Shown here: positions 35,120 to 45,569 of the stretch, one piece after another | How the letters are laid out: each line of letters starts with the position of its first letter | How positions within the stretch are numbered: the first letter of the stretch is position 1 | DNA from: Aphrophora alni | Lineage: Eukaryota > Arthropoda > Insecta > Hemiptera > Aphrophoridae | Reading direction: 5' to 3' | Assembly (NCBI GenBank): GCA_963513935.1 | Contig: OY740772.1 | Coordinates: 99,529,340 to 99,593,339 of the forward strand | DNA: 64,000 nt | The notes under the pieces: generated by a model | What the model was told of the DNA's origin: nothing | Databases searched by the model: none | Seen by the model: the letters and a program-made list of their open reading frames with translations, nothing else | Program-made: the position numbers and the translations under genes

Positions 35120-36084
35120 AATTAATTGTATAACTTACTGAACCACTGATTTATTTAGTTTAAAATGAAAGAACCCACTAACAAAATTAATGTTCATAAC
35201 AAATGGGGCATCGGCCGGGAATTAAACCCAGGCCGCGTAATAGGTTACAAATTAATATCATTTCTGAAATAATTAAGTGTGATATTCATTATCCAATATT
35301 AAAACAAATGTATTAAACCTATGAGTGTAAATGTTTCATGATTTTATTTGTAACTTTAGAATGTTGCTTCATGTATGAATGCGTTTTTCAATCTTAATAT
35401 TTCGAGTTATTTTATAAAATTTGCATAGGAAAATGATCTACTGGAACAATAATAATTTTAGTAAAACCCAGAATTGAAATTGTGATGTACTAATAATATT
35501 GTCACTTACAACACGCTGTCTTTTAAAAAATTAATATTTGTTGGTACCATAGGTAGAGTGATTTCATCAATTTCTTTTCCAGCTCTTGAATTGGCCTTGT
35601 CAGTTTCTAGACTGAACAATAGATTTAGTAGGCCTACGATTTACACAAATCAGAAAATACTGTAGGTAAACAAAACTCTTCCAAAATAGAATCAATGCAG
35701 GTAGAGGGAAGAAGGAGGCTTTATGGCTGGAAAGAAAAGATCTAAGAGCAATGATATGTATTATAACAGAACATTTTGTGCTAAATAAGTATCTTTATTT
35801 ATCCACAACCGCGTCGAAGGAAAGATCTTTGATCCGGTTAGCATACACAAATAAATGAGTTATTGAAGTGAAAACTTCTTTAGCCGCGTTGGGCACTTTT
35901 TGGTAGGGGAAAATCTTACGTCACCGACACGTTCATGACTGGCGCATGCGCAGCGGTCGTGTGCTGTGCGCGTTAGACGCTTTTTGGATGGGTGAATTCT
36001 CGTGTATTCGCGTCACCGACATGCTTAATTGCAGTATATCTGTAGCTATCCGTGCAACATTAGTGCTGTGTATAAGAAGTACTG
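35120..36084. other. No recognisable gene; GC-rich patch
   Basis: AT-rich to 35870. The interval 35885-36050 is GC-richer and contains two related segments: GCACTTTTTGGTAGGG with a CGTCACCGACACG block, and GACGCTTTTTGGATGGG with CGTCACCGACATG. These suggest an internally duplicated relic next to the Harbinger element. Confidence 0.45.
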
Positions 36085-36087
36085 ACT

Positions 36088-36831
36088 AAAGCTGCTCGCC
36101 CACTGGGTCGTCACGGACGGTCAGTACGGTCGGTACGGGATTTTTCAAAAGTTCAAAACATTGAATTAAATGAGCATGCGCCCACTGCGTCGTCACGGCC
36201 GTCAACGGCGTTCCGCACCTTCGGCATGTCCGATAGAAAGTCTGGAGCTACGAACTGTAATACATTTCCGTGACGGCGAATCCGCCCGACTGATCCAGTG
36301 CGCGCGCACTTCGGGCGTTCTGGACGGTCGGTACGGCATTTTCAGCGTTCTAGGCAGTCTGCTCTCTGTTGTGCTCGTGGTTCGTGGTCAGTTGAAATCC
36401 TAAACGCAACAAGGATGGATTAGTTTCTTCTCTATATAATTTTGCTTCCAGCATCAGTAATAGTGTTTCAAACTTGTCGTGAGTCATCCTGAAGTACTCA
36501 AAAACCTTAAGGTCATCTTCCACAAGGTCCGGGGAACAAAGTGTGAATTTCACCACAAATCAATCTTTTTCTGTTAATGTTATGAATCCAAAAACTCCTT
36601 TTTCTTATTTTAACATTCTCCTCTTCTTCTATCAAAAACGCACTCACTACCGTAATTTCCTTCTCCACATCCATCTTTCAACAGATCCGCTCCCAAAATG
36701 ACTTGTGTTTTGGCGGAAGGCGGATGGAGGACAGTGTGGAACGCCTGAACAGCGGAACGCCCGATCCAAAGCGCGCACCCCCTCTAAAAAATGCCGTGAC
36801 GGCCGTACCGACCCAGTGGGCGCGTAGCTTT
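36088..36831 (-). mobile_element. PIF/Harbinger-like element (degenerate, 744 bp)
   Basis: The ends are inverted: AAAGCTGCTCGCCCACTGGG on the left and CCCAGTGGGCGCGTAGCTTT on the right. The CCCACTGGGTCG core and GTACGG / CCGTAC subterminal repeats are strongly conserved. A 3-bp direct repeat ACT flanks it (36085-36087 and 36832-36834). A minus-strand frame (36556-36350) encodes VEDDLKVFEYFRMTHDKFET, matching the N-terminal region of HARBI1-type nucleases (FRMxxxxFxxLL). The DDE domain is missing. The + strand frame at 36170-36403 is a shadow of the GC-rich terminal repeats. Confidence 0.8.
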
Positions 36832-37429
36832 ACTGAATGATTCATTATTTATTAAACAAACCTATTCAATATATGGCAAAAACTACTGCAGATAATTATT
36901 TGCAAATTTGATAGATACTTCACTAAGAAGGGATTTTGCGAAATGTTGATTTTAAGGGGATAGAAAATTAGTTTAAAATTCATTTCCATAAAAAAAAAAA
37001 TATAAGTTTTATATTTTAGTCTGTAGTTTTATATTTTATTAATGTCCTTTACATTTTATAAAATTAGTTGTTCACAGCAAAATGTCAGAGTACACTATAA
37101 TCATTTTTTCCACTTCCAGATTTTTGTCAGAAGTTTATAAATTGATTTTATCTTTCATGAAAAGTAAAACAAAATGTACTCGTCCACAAATCTTATTTGG
37201 AGTCCATAAAAAAAAGAATTGAAATCCAATAGTGTGTATGTCTTTACATGACAAAAAGTATTTTTAAAAGGATAATAAATTATATTACAGTTTGCATTTT
37301 TGTTAATGTTTTGGTCAAACCTAACAATAATTTTCATGTTTTGACATGAATAAAAAACGAGACAGAAATTCGAAAGGTGAGATCACTTCCAATTCTCAGT
37401 TTAGTCTAATAATTATTGCAGTAACTCAA

Positions 37430-37556
37430 TTTTGGTACTGCCCACGCATTCTGTTGGAATTTAGTAAAACTATTACCACAACTGTTAGTCATTTTTGATA
37501 CTTCCCACGCATTCTGTTGGAATTTGGTAAAACTATTACTATAACTATTGAACTAA
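37430..37556. repeat. Tandem duplication, about 66 bp x 2
   Basis: CCCACGCATTCTGTTGGAAT occurs at about 37441 and again at about 37507, each followed by TT(A/G)GTAAAACTATTAC. It lies upstream of HEATR6 and no function is evident. Confidence 0.85.
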
Positions 37557-37559
37557 AAA

Positions 37560-38240
37560 GCCTATATAATTGTATTTTATTTGCAATTGAAATTAGTGAA
37601 ATTTGGAACATCAAAATAAAATACACAACCAGAACCCGTTACTTTTGATTGGTTATCAGAAGTTATGTGACAACAAAAAAGTAGTGAAAATTGTTGTTTA
37701 TACTCTATGTATTATTATTATTATGCTTCCTCTTTGTTACCTTCTTCTTATTTTTTGTAATTACGTACTTTAATTATTATGAAATTAAATTTTCCTTGGT
37801 TGATGAAGATAACCATGTTTCTTTTTATGGTTAATGTATAACTGAGTTAAGTACTGTTAATAACTAAGTTGTATTTTAATGTTTTATTAAAACCTCAGTA
37901 ATAATATTTTTATATCTTAAATTATAGGCACTAAACATATTTTGTTACATGAAAAAAGAAATACATGGTATAACATAATTGTTAAATTATTCGTAATTAC
38001 TCGCTCTGACTAATAATCCTTCCGGTCTCGGAAGAACCCGAGGATGGTCTCTAGTACTCGTCTACTCGTAAGTCTACCTGGACTTATGTGCTCCGATGAT
38101 GCCTAGGAATTTGTAGAAAATATTTATATTCAGATGACCAGTTCATTTCAAATAGAGTTTAAAATCCATCCATTGGATTGTGATATTAGGTTATGTGAAT
38201 AATTATAACCTATAATTTAGGGTAGTCTATTGTCATTTAC
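37560..38240 (+). promoter_or_regulatory. Presumed HEATR6 5' flank / 5'UTR
   Basis: This is the AT-rich sequence directly upstream of the first coding exon. I cannot place a TATA box or transcription start with any confidence. A GC-richer patch with a TTCCGGTCTCGGAA palindrome-like segment lies near 38020-38033. An in-frame TAG at 38223-38225 closes the reading frame 15 bp before the ATG. Confidence 0.35.
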
Positions 38241-38387
38241 ATGGCGAATAATAAATTCGATTATTTTATTTCTCAATTTAGTAGTATAATAAATGGAAGA
38301 AGTTCAGGAGATAGACAAAAAATAAATTCAATACTTGATGAAATCAATGCTGTTGATTTTAAAACTATTATTGTAACCAATGAAAAT
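38241..38387 (+). CDS. HEATR6: HEATR6 coding exon 1 (start codon exon)
   Basis: HEATR6 is a large cytosolic HEAT-repeat scaffold protein whose molecular role is poorly known. This exon encodes the first 49 residues, beginning MANNKFDYFISQF and ending IIVTNEN. The start is supported by an in-frame TAG 15 bp upstream and by +4 G; the -3 base is T, so the Kozak context is weak. The donor is AAT|GTAAGG, and the exon ends in phase 0, matching exon 2. The peptide aligns with the vertebrate N-terminal region: FxxLxxxLxxL, then a gap-prone linker, then a helix before the conserved LLxQxCxLxxxxxxxLVxK segment in exon 2. The exon is short and easily skipped by gene predictors. A 3,586-bp intron follows. 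Confidence 0.8.
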
Positions 38388-38599
38388 GTAAGGCTTCTTT
38401 TAACTTACTAATTTAACTAAAGGATCGGACATATGTGCTATATAAGCTAAAAAAAAGAAATGATATTGTTATTTAAAATAAAAGCTGCTTTAGATTCGTG
38501 TCTGTAAACAATATTTGCTGAAAATATCTTAATACACTTTAGAGCTTTTGACCTAGTTAGTGTGCTCGGTAATTTTGTTGTTCAACTGATTAGTACAGT

Positions 38600-39260
38600 T
38601 TTGTAATCATTCTGAATATTTCGCCTCCTAAATTGCGATTTTTCGATAAATCTGAACAAAACTAGTCACTTTTATGTTTCCCAATTCATTATATCTATCC
38701 GAAAACAGCGATTTAAAATGACTGTTTTATGGTATTTTGACATATAAAGTAATAACCAAAATTACCTCAATTATGTTTTTTCATAATTTTAAGTCAAATC
38801 TATCGATGATTTTCTATTTCGCGTGGAAAATAGTTCTGTTTTAAGAACTGTTACTATGAAGAACTGTCAAACTACATATCATTTACTATGTATCATTTAG
38901 TATCAATCATATCTTGAAACAAGGTCAGGGAAGGCTATATATGGTTCCTAACCAGTTCTAGTAAAAGAAGTACAGGTTAAGAAAGGTCATTAATTATATA
39001 TATATTTATCTTACTTGACCTATAGTTCTTGTACTAGGTCTGGGTTTCAGAGTCATCATGAATCTTAGATCATAAAGGTGTAGTAATATCAACCTGTATT
39101 AGTGAAGTGTGTGTGCCCCACGAGTGAATTCATTATAGCTACATGATTGAATATATAACAAACTATAAAATAAATAATGAATTTTGAGAGATAAAAAAAA
39201 CCACTAGTTTTGTTCAGAATGATCGAAAGTATCGAAAAAATGCAATTTTGAAGACCAAAT
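38600..39260. repeat. Inverted repeat pair in HEATR6 intron 1
   Basis: ATTGCGATTTTTCGATAAAT and TCTGAACAAAACTAGTCACT (about 38632-38671) are inverted relative to ACTAGTTTTGTTCAGAATGA and ATCGAAAAAATGCAAT (about 39202-39247). It is an old foldback or MITE. Confidence 0.5.
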
Positions 39261-39309
39261 GCCAAGATTTCACACTTAAATTGATCGGACATGTCTCCTG
39301 CATATTTAC

Positions 39310-39985
39310 CAAATTAACATAAATATTAAAGTATAATTATGTATTGTACCTCTTGGTGGTATTTAGTTAAGAAATGTCCGAAAATTGTTTACTACATACC
39401 TTATTTTTATATAATTAGATCATATTTGATGTCGGAAGATACTTTTCAAGTACCAAAATACAGTAGTTAAGTAGAAAATAAGGAATATAAATGTAAGAAA
39501 TCCAGGTCTAGTTAATGTGTACGTTCGTGAAGTTAGTGAATGCCTGATTGCTTGATATTTATGTTAAATAACATTGTTACAAAATATATTTTACATGGTA
39601 AGGGTTAATTGTTTTATTAGGTCTGGCTAGATAACTATTTTTTCTTATGATTCTTCACTCATACAACATAATACTGTAATATTAAGCTGTCAGATGACAT
39701 GTAATGCACGTGCATCATACGATGATCGTCCCATTGAGTAATCTATTGAAACCAAATGTAGAGGTCTATTTGTTACTTTCTAGTCGAGTTCGTATATTTA
39801 TATTCTTTGTTTTCTATTTGACTAATGTATTTTGGTACGTGAAAGTGTCTTCCAACATCAAATATGATCTCATTGTTTCAAAATAAAGTATGTAGTAAAT
39901 GATTTTCAGATATTTCTTAATTAAATACCATCGAGAGGTACAAAACATAATTACCTATTAAAGTTATATAATACTTATTGTATGT
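39310..39985. mobile_element. Foldback-like element in HEATR6 intron 1
   Basis: The left arm (about 39320-39490) contains TAATTATGTATTGTACCTC, GAAATGTCCGAAAAT and ATCATATTTGATGTCGGAAG. The right arm (about 39790-39975) contains the inverse, for example CTTCCAACATCAAATATGAT and GAGAGGTACAAAACATAATT. The arms are about 170-180 bp and separated by about 300 bp. No ORF is credible. Confidence 0.65.
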
Positions 39986-40494
39986 TTATTTATATTTATT
40001 TTCAAGTTAATAACTCAACACGGTTTTGGTTTACAAAAATATAGGCTAATTTATTTAATTTAAATTTCAATAATTTTAAAGATATATATATTCATGAAAT
40101 TATTGAGTGAAACACAGATCTGAAATTATAGTGGTGTGATTTAAATGGTTTTTATTTTATTTCAGATCTCTCTCTCTCGGGTTTCTGGTTTGGACTCAAT
40201 ATATTTGCATGATTTACTTAGAATTATGAATATCGTTTACTAACAGGTTATATAGGCATAACTTTCGCATAACTCAACCATCAGTTTGGATCTTTTCAAC
40301 AATCAATCCAATAACTAAGTCTTTCTTAAATTTCTTGTGTATGATGCTTCTTTCCCTGCTCTTTCTTGAACTGTTTTTAATAAGAGGTAAGCTCCGTTAA
40401 ATTATGGTAAATTCTAGAAGACATAAAAAAATCTGAAGATACCATTTCTTTGTTATGAAGCTAACAAATGGTTATTTCTGTCCACCTTTCCTAT

Positions 40495-41345
40495 GCGTTT
40501 TGTTTAGCCTAGTTTAATTTGATACTGGTTTTGAAGTAGGTGATGAAATTGGATTTTTTGGTTGAACGTCTTGAACATTTTTCTTTGAACCAGGAAAAAA
40601 ATGTTGAAAAAATTGTTAACTCTTTTGTCTTTCCAAAAGAGAGCTAATGTTGTCCTTTTGCGATAAGACCTTCTGCTACCTTTCTTCAATTTGGATGTAC
40701 ATTTTTTTTGGAGAACTTATTTATTGCTTTTTGTGATGGCATTACAATTCCCTTAATATTCATTTTAAAATTTTGCAGTTCATTGGTTAACTCATGGCTC
40801 GTGTAATATCAGCCACAAAATACATGGTGACCTTATGGAGGGTTGACAGGATCTTTCACAAGCGTTTGACTCAGTTTTAGTACAACTTGGGTTGTTTCAT
40901 GAGTTCTGAAGCTGGTTTTACCTAAATATGGAATGTAACTATAAATATAACCATTCATTGAATCAGATAAAACAAAAATATTAATAGCAAACTTGGTTGG
41001 CTTCATAAGGTTTAAACTTTGAATGAAATTGTACTTTCATGTATAAAAATGTTTTGTGAAAGGTTATAGTGAAGTATAAATTTTTCAAGGATGTGGTTCA
41101 TCACTGGCTTTATTAAAAAGTCCTTATCTCTTTTACGTATGGTCTGGTCCTGCATGTGATTGAAGTGCGTATTCCAAAATAACAAAAGAAATCTGTTACG
41201 AGAAGAAACATCTTCGAAAAATAGCTTTCAGTAGAAAAATATTCCATTAAATTTGAAATAGAGTAAAGCCCCATGTTTATAATAACTCCAGTAAATGCTT
41301 TAATTTCAGCCACATCTGTGTCTTGCCATTGTGTGAGCCTACTTT
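40495..41345 (-). pseudogene. piggyBac-type transposase remnant
   Basis: On the minus strand the sequence begins WQDTDVAEIKAFTGVIINMG and continues LYSISNLMEYFSTESYFSKM. That is the N-terminal pattern of DDE_Tnp_1_7 (piggyBac) transposases (EIKAFxGxxxxMGxxxxxxxxxYWS). Lower down, in shifted frames, come a KVQFHSKFKPYEANQ-like piece, then GYIYSYIPYLGKTSFRTHET and TQVVLKLSQTLVKDP, and finally FGKTKELTIFSTFFPGSKK near 40630-40570. Several stops and frameshifts break it, and the catalytic aspartates are not confidently visible. It sits antisense in HEATR6 intron 1. I could not locate TTAA-flanked termini. Confidence 0.75.
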
Positions 41346-41973
41346 TAATGTGTTTAGTTTATTTTTTCTCTCATTAGCATAAATACAATAGAATTCAGAA
41401 GGTTTCATCAAAAATGTATCTTGTTTCATTTTACGTTTTCTTCGCCAAGTTTTACAAGCTTTTTATAAATATACTTATAATCTTTACGGTGATAAATATG
41501 TCATTACGAAGATTGGCTTTTTTCAAATACGTTAGCTTAAAACAGTGTTTTATTCTTTTTCACATATAGCCTTAGTTTGAAAATTTACAATTTTCTACAA
41601 ATTATATTTTAGATATTTATGAACAAATTCTTGCATATTATATCAATTTATATTCACACTTCAAAAAGAAATTAAAAATTTCAGACAGCTTGCATGGATC
41701 AATTTTGTTTGTATATTGTGTAATCTTTAACTATAATTTTGTATAAACTTGATTAAATGCTATTGGTGGGTCACTAATGGCATAATTTACATTTAAATTC
41801 AGTGTGTATTGTAGAAAATATACAGGATGAACCAAAAGTCACTTACTTTTCAAAATTTAAATTTAAAGCATGAAGTATATTTTTATATTACTTTGTTTCA
41901 ATCTAACCTACTTTTTGTGATTTTTATTAAACACTAACCAATTAAGAGTTTATTGATTAATTTCTTATTGCAG

Positions 41974-42219
41974 AAAGAAGCTCTTTTATTAAATCAATGT
42001 TTCACATTGATATCTCCTACAGACACCTTTCTTGTAGCTAAATGCTGTCATTTGGTTTTAAATTTGGTTGGAAAACTTGGAGTTATAATTGAAGATCAAA
42101 CATTAAATGTGGCTGTTAATTGGTGCCTTGAATCACTAAAGTTATCTGCTGATGTTGCACTTTTAGACATACTGCAAGCATTAGAAGCTATAATTGAAAC
42201 AACTGCACCAAAAATACAT
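41974..42219 (+). CDS. HEATR6: HEATR6 coding exon 2
   Basis: The exon has 82 codons, phase 0 at both ends. The acceptor is TTTCTTATTGCAG and the donor CAT|GTAAGT. It encodes helical HEAT-type sequence: KEALLLNQCFTLISPTDTF, then LVAKCCHLVLNLVGKLGVII, and LDILQALEAIIETTAP at the end. This parallels the vertebrate segment with LVSK, a pair of Leu-rich helices, V(I/V)(I/V)(D/E)(D/E)Q and ILQALAAL. It spans the first two helical repeats of the protein. The intron that follows (2,989 bp) holds a family A copy, a family B copy and a mariner element. Confidence 0.9.
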
Positions 42220-42339
42220 GTAAGTTGATGTATTGTTAATAACTTTTCAGTTAGAATCAAGATTTACCAAGTTATTTTTATAAAGGACATTTTGAATTGT
42301 TTGGTTATTCAAAAGCGAGAGATGAGTAGTGAAATCTGG

Positions 42340-42970
42340 TTGTGGTATTTACTTACCTAGTATAAGAAGTATGGGGTAAATTTGGTAATCACAAAAAATT
42401 TCAACCTCTGTTTTTTTTTTACTTATATTTTGTTTCATGGCCTCAGGAATCCGGAAAAGCGATTTTTCACCTTACTGTCTCTGTCGTTGTTGTACATAAA
42501 CCTGATATCGTCCACAAAAATTAAAATAGGGACATGAAATTTGGAAAAAATAGAGGACTATAGTGTGCTCATATAGAACCCTATTGAATTACCAAAAAAC
42601 AAATTTAAATTGTAAAAATGGCAGCTATTTTAAATAGTTTTTATTCATATTTTGCGTGTTATTCAATTTATAACAAGCTGAATTAGTGAAAAATTTGCAG
42701 ATTTCAATTCTGCATGTTAAAGTACCAACCCCACCACTCTATGATGACAAATAGTGATGTTATTGTAAAAAATATAATTTCGAACCATGACCTCCCAAGA
42801 AAAATTGATTTTGTATAGTTACGTAATATGGTAGAGCCGAGTCAACAACACGACCATAGCGAGTGAAGAATTTTTCACATATGACCATCTTTGAGGCCTT
42901 CAAGGACTGAAACCTAGACACGAGCAAAGCGCAATAACATACAAATTTTAACTTCAGTATGAGTACTGGT
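42340..42970 (-). repeat. Dispersed repeat family A, copy 4
   Basis: In HEATR6 intron 2. It shares TATAGTGTGCTCATATAGAA, TTATTCAATTTATAACAAG, TTTCAATTCTGCATG and the GCATGGCCTCAGGA-type block (TTTCATGGCCTCAGGAAT) with copies 3 and 5. Confidence 0.75.
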
Positions 42971-42999
42971 GACCCCCTTGCCCATAGTCAAATTAACTT

Positions 43000-43240
43000 T
43001 CTTTTCCTTATTCATTTTATAAATTAGGAAGATATGGTATAAGAAAAACCCTAGCCCTTGAATCCTCATACAACATAAGGGTTGGTAGAAAACAAGAGTT
43101 GGTCAAGAAAGACCTGATAGGAAAGATGAAAGAGAGGGATCTAACCCAAATTAGATGTATAACTATATGTTCTACATCCAGCTAGGTTACCGCCACATCT
43201 GTACTCAATATAAGTGATCTCCTGAAGGTTTCAGTAGTCT
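43000..43240 (+). repeat. Dispersed repeat family B copy
   Basis: In HEATR6 intron 2. It contains AACAAGAGTTGGTCAAGAAA, GACCTGATAGGAAAGATGAA, GAGAGGGATCTAACCC and the tail TCTGTACTCAATATAAGTG. Confidence 0.8.
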
Positions 43241-43717
43241 TAACAAGCACGAAGTAAAGATATTAAGCAACAGAAAAAAAATTGTTGGAAAGATTTTGTA
43301 AATTTGTTGTATAATGACGTGTACCATTAGTTTATTCCAATGAACTAATTTATTTTATAATTATTAGGGATTATTTTATTTCATATCCTGTTTAATAATT
43401 ATGTTATTGAATGACAGTATATTTCTTAGAGCTTGTTGATATTATAGTTCGCAGTAAGCTAACATTAACGACATTCAGAAGAATGTTTCCTTCTTAACAG
43501 GAAATATTCTCTTTTTGGGAAATATTTCAAGGGAGATGATTCTTTTTGAAAGGTTCCCTCGGCATTTGTAATAATTTTGAATTTGCATCTTTCTATTGTA
43601 TGTTTTTTATTGGGTGTTACATCTAAGAGATATCTAACCATATTTTATGATTATTAATCCGTTTAGAAGCATAATTATTTTAACTACATTTTTACAAATA
43701 TTCTTGTATGATATTAT

Positions 43718-43721
<4 letters not shown>

Positions 43722-43750
<29 letters not shown>
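43722..43750 (+). repeat. Poly-A tract (29 A)
   Basis: An uninterrupted A-run in HEATR6 intron 2. No retroposon body is recognised upstream. Confidence 0.9.
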
Positions 43751-43753
<3 letters not shown>

Positions 43754-44289
43754 AAAAGTTTTTCGAAAAAATATTCAGTTGTGGAGTTTTACAATAAATG
43801 ATTTTGACTCCTTGATCAGGTATGAAATTTAGTGTTTTATATTTTAGTAGTTGAAATATAATTAGTTAGTTTATTTACAGTAACATGTATTTTACATTCT
43901 GTTTTGGTTTTTGCGCATAAAATAAGTATATTCTTGGCACTTTTAATAGATCTATTAAATTTGTTTTTGTTTTGCCAGTGCATTTCTTTGGAACATTATA
44001 AACTAGGAACTCACACCTGCCTGTCTACTAGCAAGATTATGGTGGTAAGATTATTCCACATTCTTTCTCTCCCTCTTCAAAAAAAATGAACTTAGTTTGT
44101 ACCAATGTTTAATGCAATGTTGAACAATTTTTTATTCTTTGTTTTTTGTTACAAGCTTTTTATTTAGTAAGTAGAGAATGTTTTGTTTGTTTTTTCTGAA
44201 AGATTGTGGAATAATTAAATATGACTACATTATTAAAATGGCCATTGATGTGATATATATTTCCATGATTTACATCAATTCATTAAATA

Positions 44290-45055
44290 CCGGGTGTTTC
44301 AGAATGAATAGCGGGGTTTTAACGCTGTATAACTGTTATTACATTAAACTTACCGCTATAAATGACACATCAAATGAAAAAGCAACTCAAAGAGTTTTAC
44401 AGAAAAGCCTACAAGTGTTCAATGTGAGCACCATTTGTCACACGGCACAAGTCAAGACGATATGCGAGTTCTTCCCAAACTTTGATTAGTGTTTCTTGAA
44501 TAATTGTTGTAACAGCTGCTTCAATCCTGTTTTTTAATTCGGGAAGGTCAGTTGGTAGTGGAGGCACATACACACGATCCTTTATGAACCCCCAAAAGGT
44601 TTCTACAAAGGTAGAAATCGCAAGGCGTCAGATCGGGTGACCGTGGAGGCCATGTGAAACAATCTCTCATTGGGCCCTTTGCGGCCAATCCAGCGGTCAG
44701 GTACAATAACTTCAACCTATCACGTACTTCGTTGTGCCAGTGAGGGGGCGCACCATCTTGCTGGAAAATGAAGTTCTCTTGTTCATCATCTTTCAACTGG
44801 GGAAAGAGCCATAACTGTAGAGTAGTGTAGAGTATCAAGATAAGAAGTACCATTTACAGTTGCTTCGCCAAAAAAGAAAGGCCCATAAACTTTCAGCCGG
44901 GATATAGCACAAAAAACATTCAATTTAACATTCAAAAACAACAAACAAAACTGTTTGAGTTGCTGTTTCATTTGATGTAACATTTATAGCTGTAATTGTA
45001 GTGTAATAAAAACTATAAGGCGTTAAAACCCCACTATTCATTTTGAAACACCCGG
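44290..45055 (-). mobile_element. Mariner-like element with long TIRs, 766 bp
   Basis: The ends CCGGGTGTTTCAGAATGAAT (left) and ATTCATTTTGAAACACCCGG (right) are inverted, and similarity continues about 100 bp inward on each side. The target-site TA is duplicated (44288-44289 and 45056-45057), as Tc1/mariner transposition produces. It lies antisense in HEATR6 intron 2, and exon 3 begins 153 bp after it. It keeps part of a transposase (see 44548-44983) and has lost the N-terminal DNA-binding region, so it is non-autonomous. Confidence 0.9.
44548..44983 (-). pseudogene. Mariner-type transposase fragment
   Basis: The minus strand encodes KLNVFCAISRLKVYGPFFFG ... EATVNGTSYLDTL. After a frameshift near 44840 it continues LWLFPQLKDDEQENFIFQQD, GAPPHWHNEVRDRLK and WPPRSPDLTPCDFYL. 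The FQQDGAPPHWH aspartate and the PPRSPDLTPCDF(Y/F)L block are the second and third catalytic regions of IS630/Tc1/mariner DDE/D transposases. The first catalytic aspartate and the helix-turn-helix region are absent. The element is inactive because of deletion and frameshift. Confidence 0.9.
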
Positions 45056-45208
45056 TATTACATTTGATGTTTTAATCTTACCATTCTTTGTTAGCCTAAT
45101 TGTAGAGTTTTGTTTTTCAAATCATTTTATTTCATTATTAAAAACAGTATTAGAAACATACAATTAATTGGATTTATATTATACTAAACTAGTGTAAATA
45201 TATTTTAG

Positions 45209-45421
45209 GTAATTGATCAATTAATAAGTTCTTTAAGTGAACCAATTGAAGAACGGGCAAGTTTATCAGCACCTCAAGAAGTAAAAATATGGAGAGTGCG
45301 ATGTCTACAAGCTTTAGCATCCGCTGTTCCTCTTCAGTTAACTGATATTTACAGCAAGGCTTTGTTTAAGCTGTTTGAAGTTACTAAGGTTAAGTCAATA
45401 GACTTAAACGCCAATGCCCAA
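45209..45421 (+). CDS. HEATR6: HEATR6 coding exon 3
   Basis: The exon has 71 codons, phase 0 at both ends. The acceptor is AATATATTTTAG and the donor CAA|GTAAGT. The peptide starts VIDQLISSLSEPIEERASLS and includes EVKIWRVRCLQALASAVPLQ and DIYSKALFKLFEVTK. It corresponds to the vertebrate stretch with the DPEVRRAAxxCxxxLxxxxP HEAT motif and the following long helix. The join to exon 2 (KIH|VIDQL) needs no missing exon because the vertebrate alignment is continuous there. Confidence 0.9.
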
Positions 45422-45519
45422 GTAAGTAGGTATTATAATTACAACACTTCAATGTATTAAAAAGATGAAATCTTTGTGATCAGTTGTGAGCAATTATGTT
45501 GCTTATATTGAAAGCTCAC

Positions 45520-45522
<3 letters not shown>

Positions 45523-45565
<43 letters not shown>
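45523..45565. repeat. (AT)n microsatellite
   Basis: About 21 AT dinucleotides just inside HEATR6 intron 3, about 100 bp after the exon 3 donor. Confidence 0.97.
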
Positions 45566-45568
<3 letters not shown>

Positions 45569-45569
45569 T

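Noticed and set aside
36170..36403. GC-rich Arg-rich open frame on the + strand
   Set aside because: It reads through the terminal repeat of the Harbinger-like element on the strand opposite to the transposase remnant.
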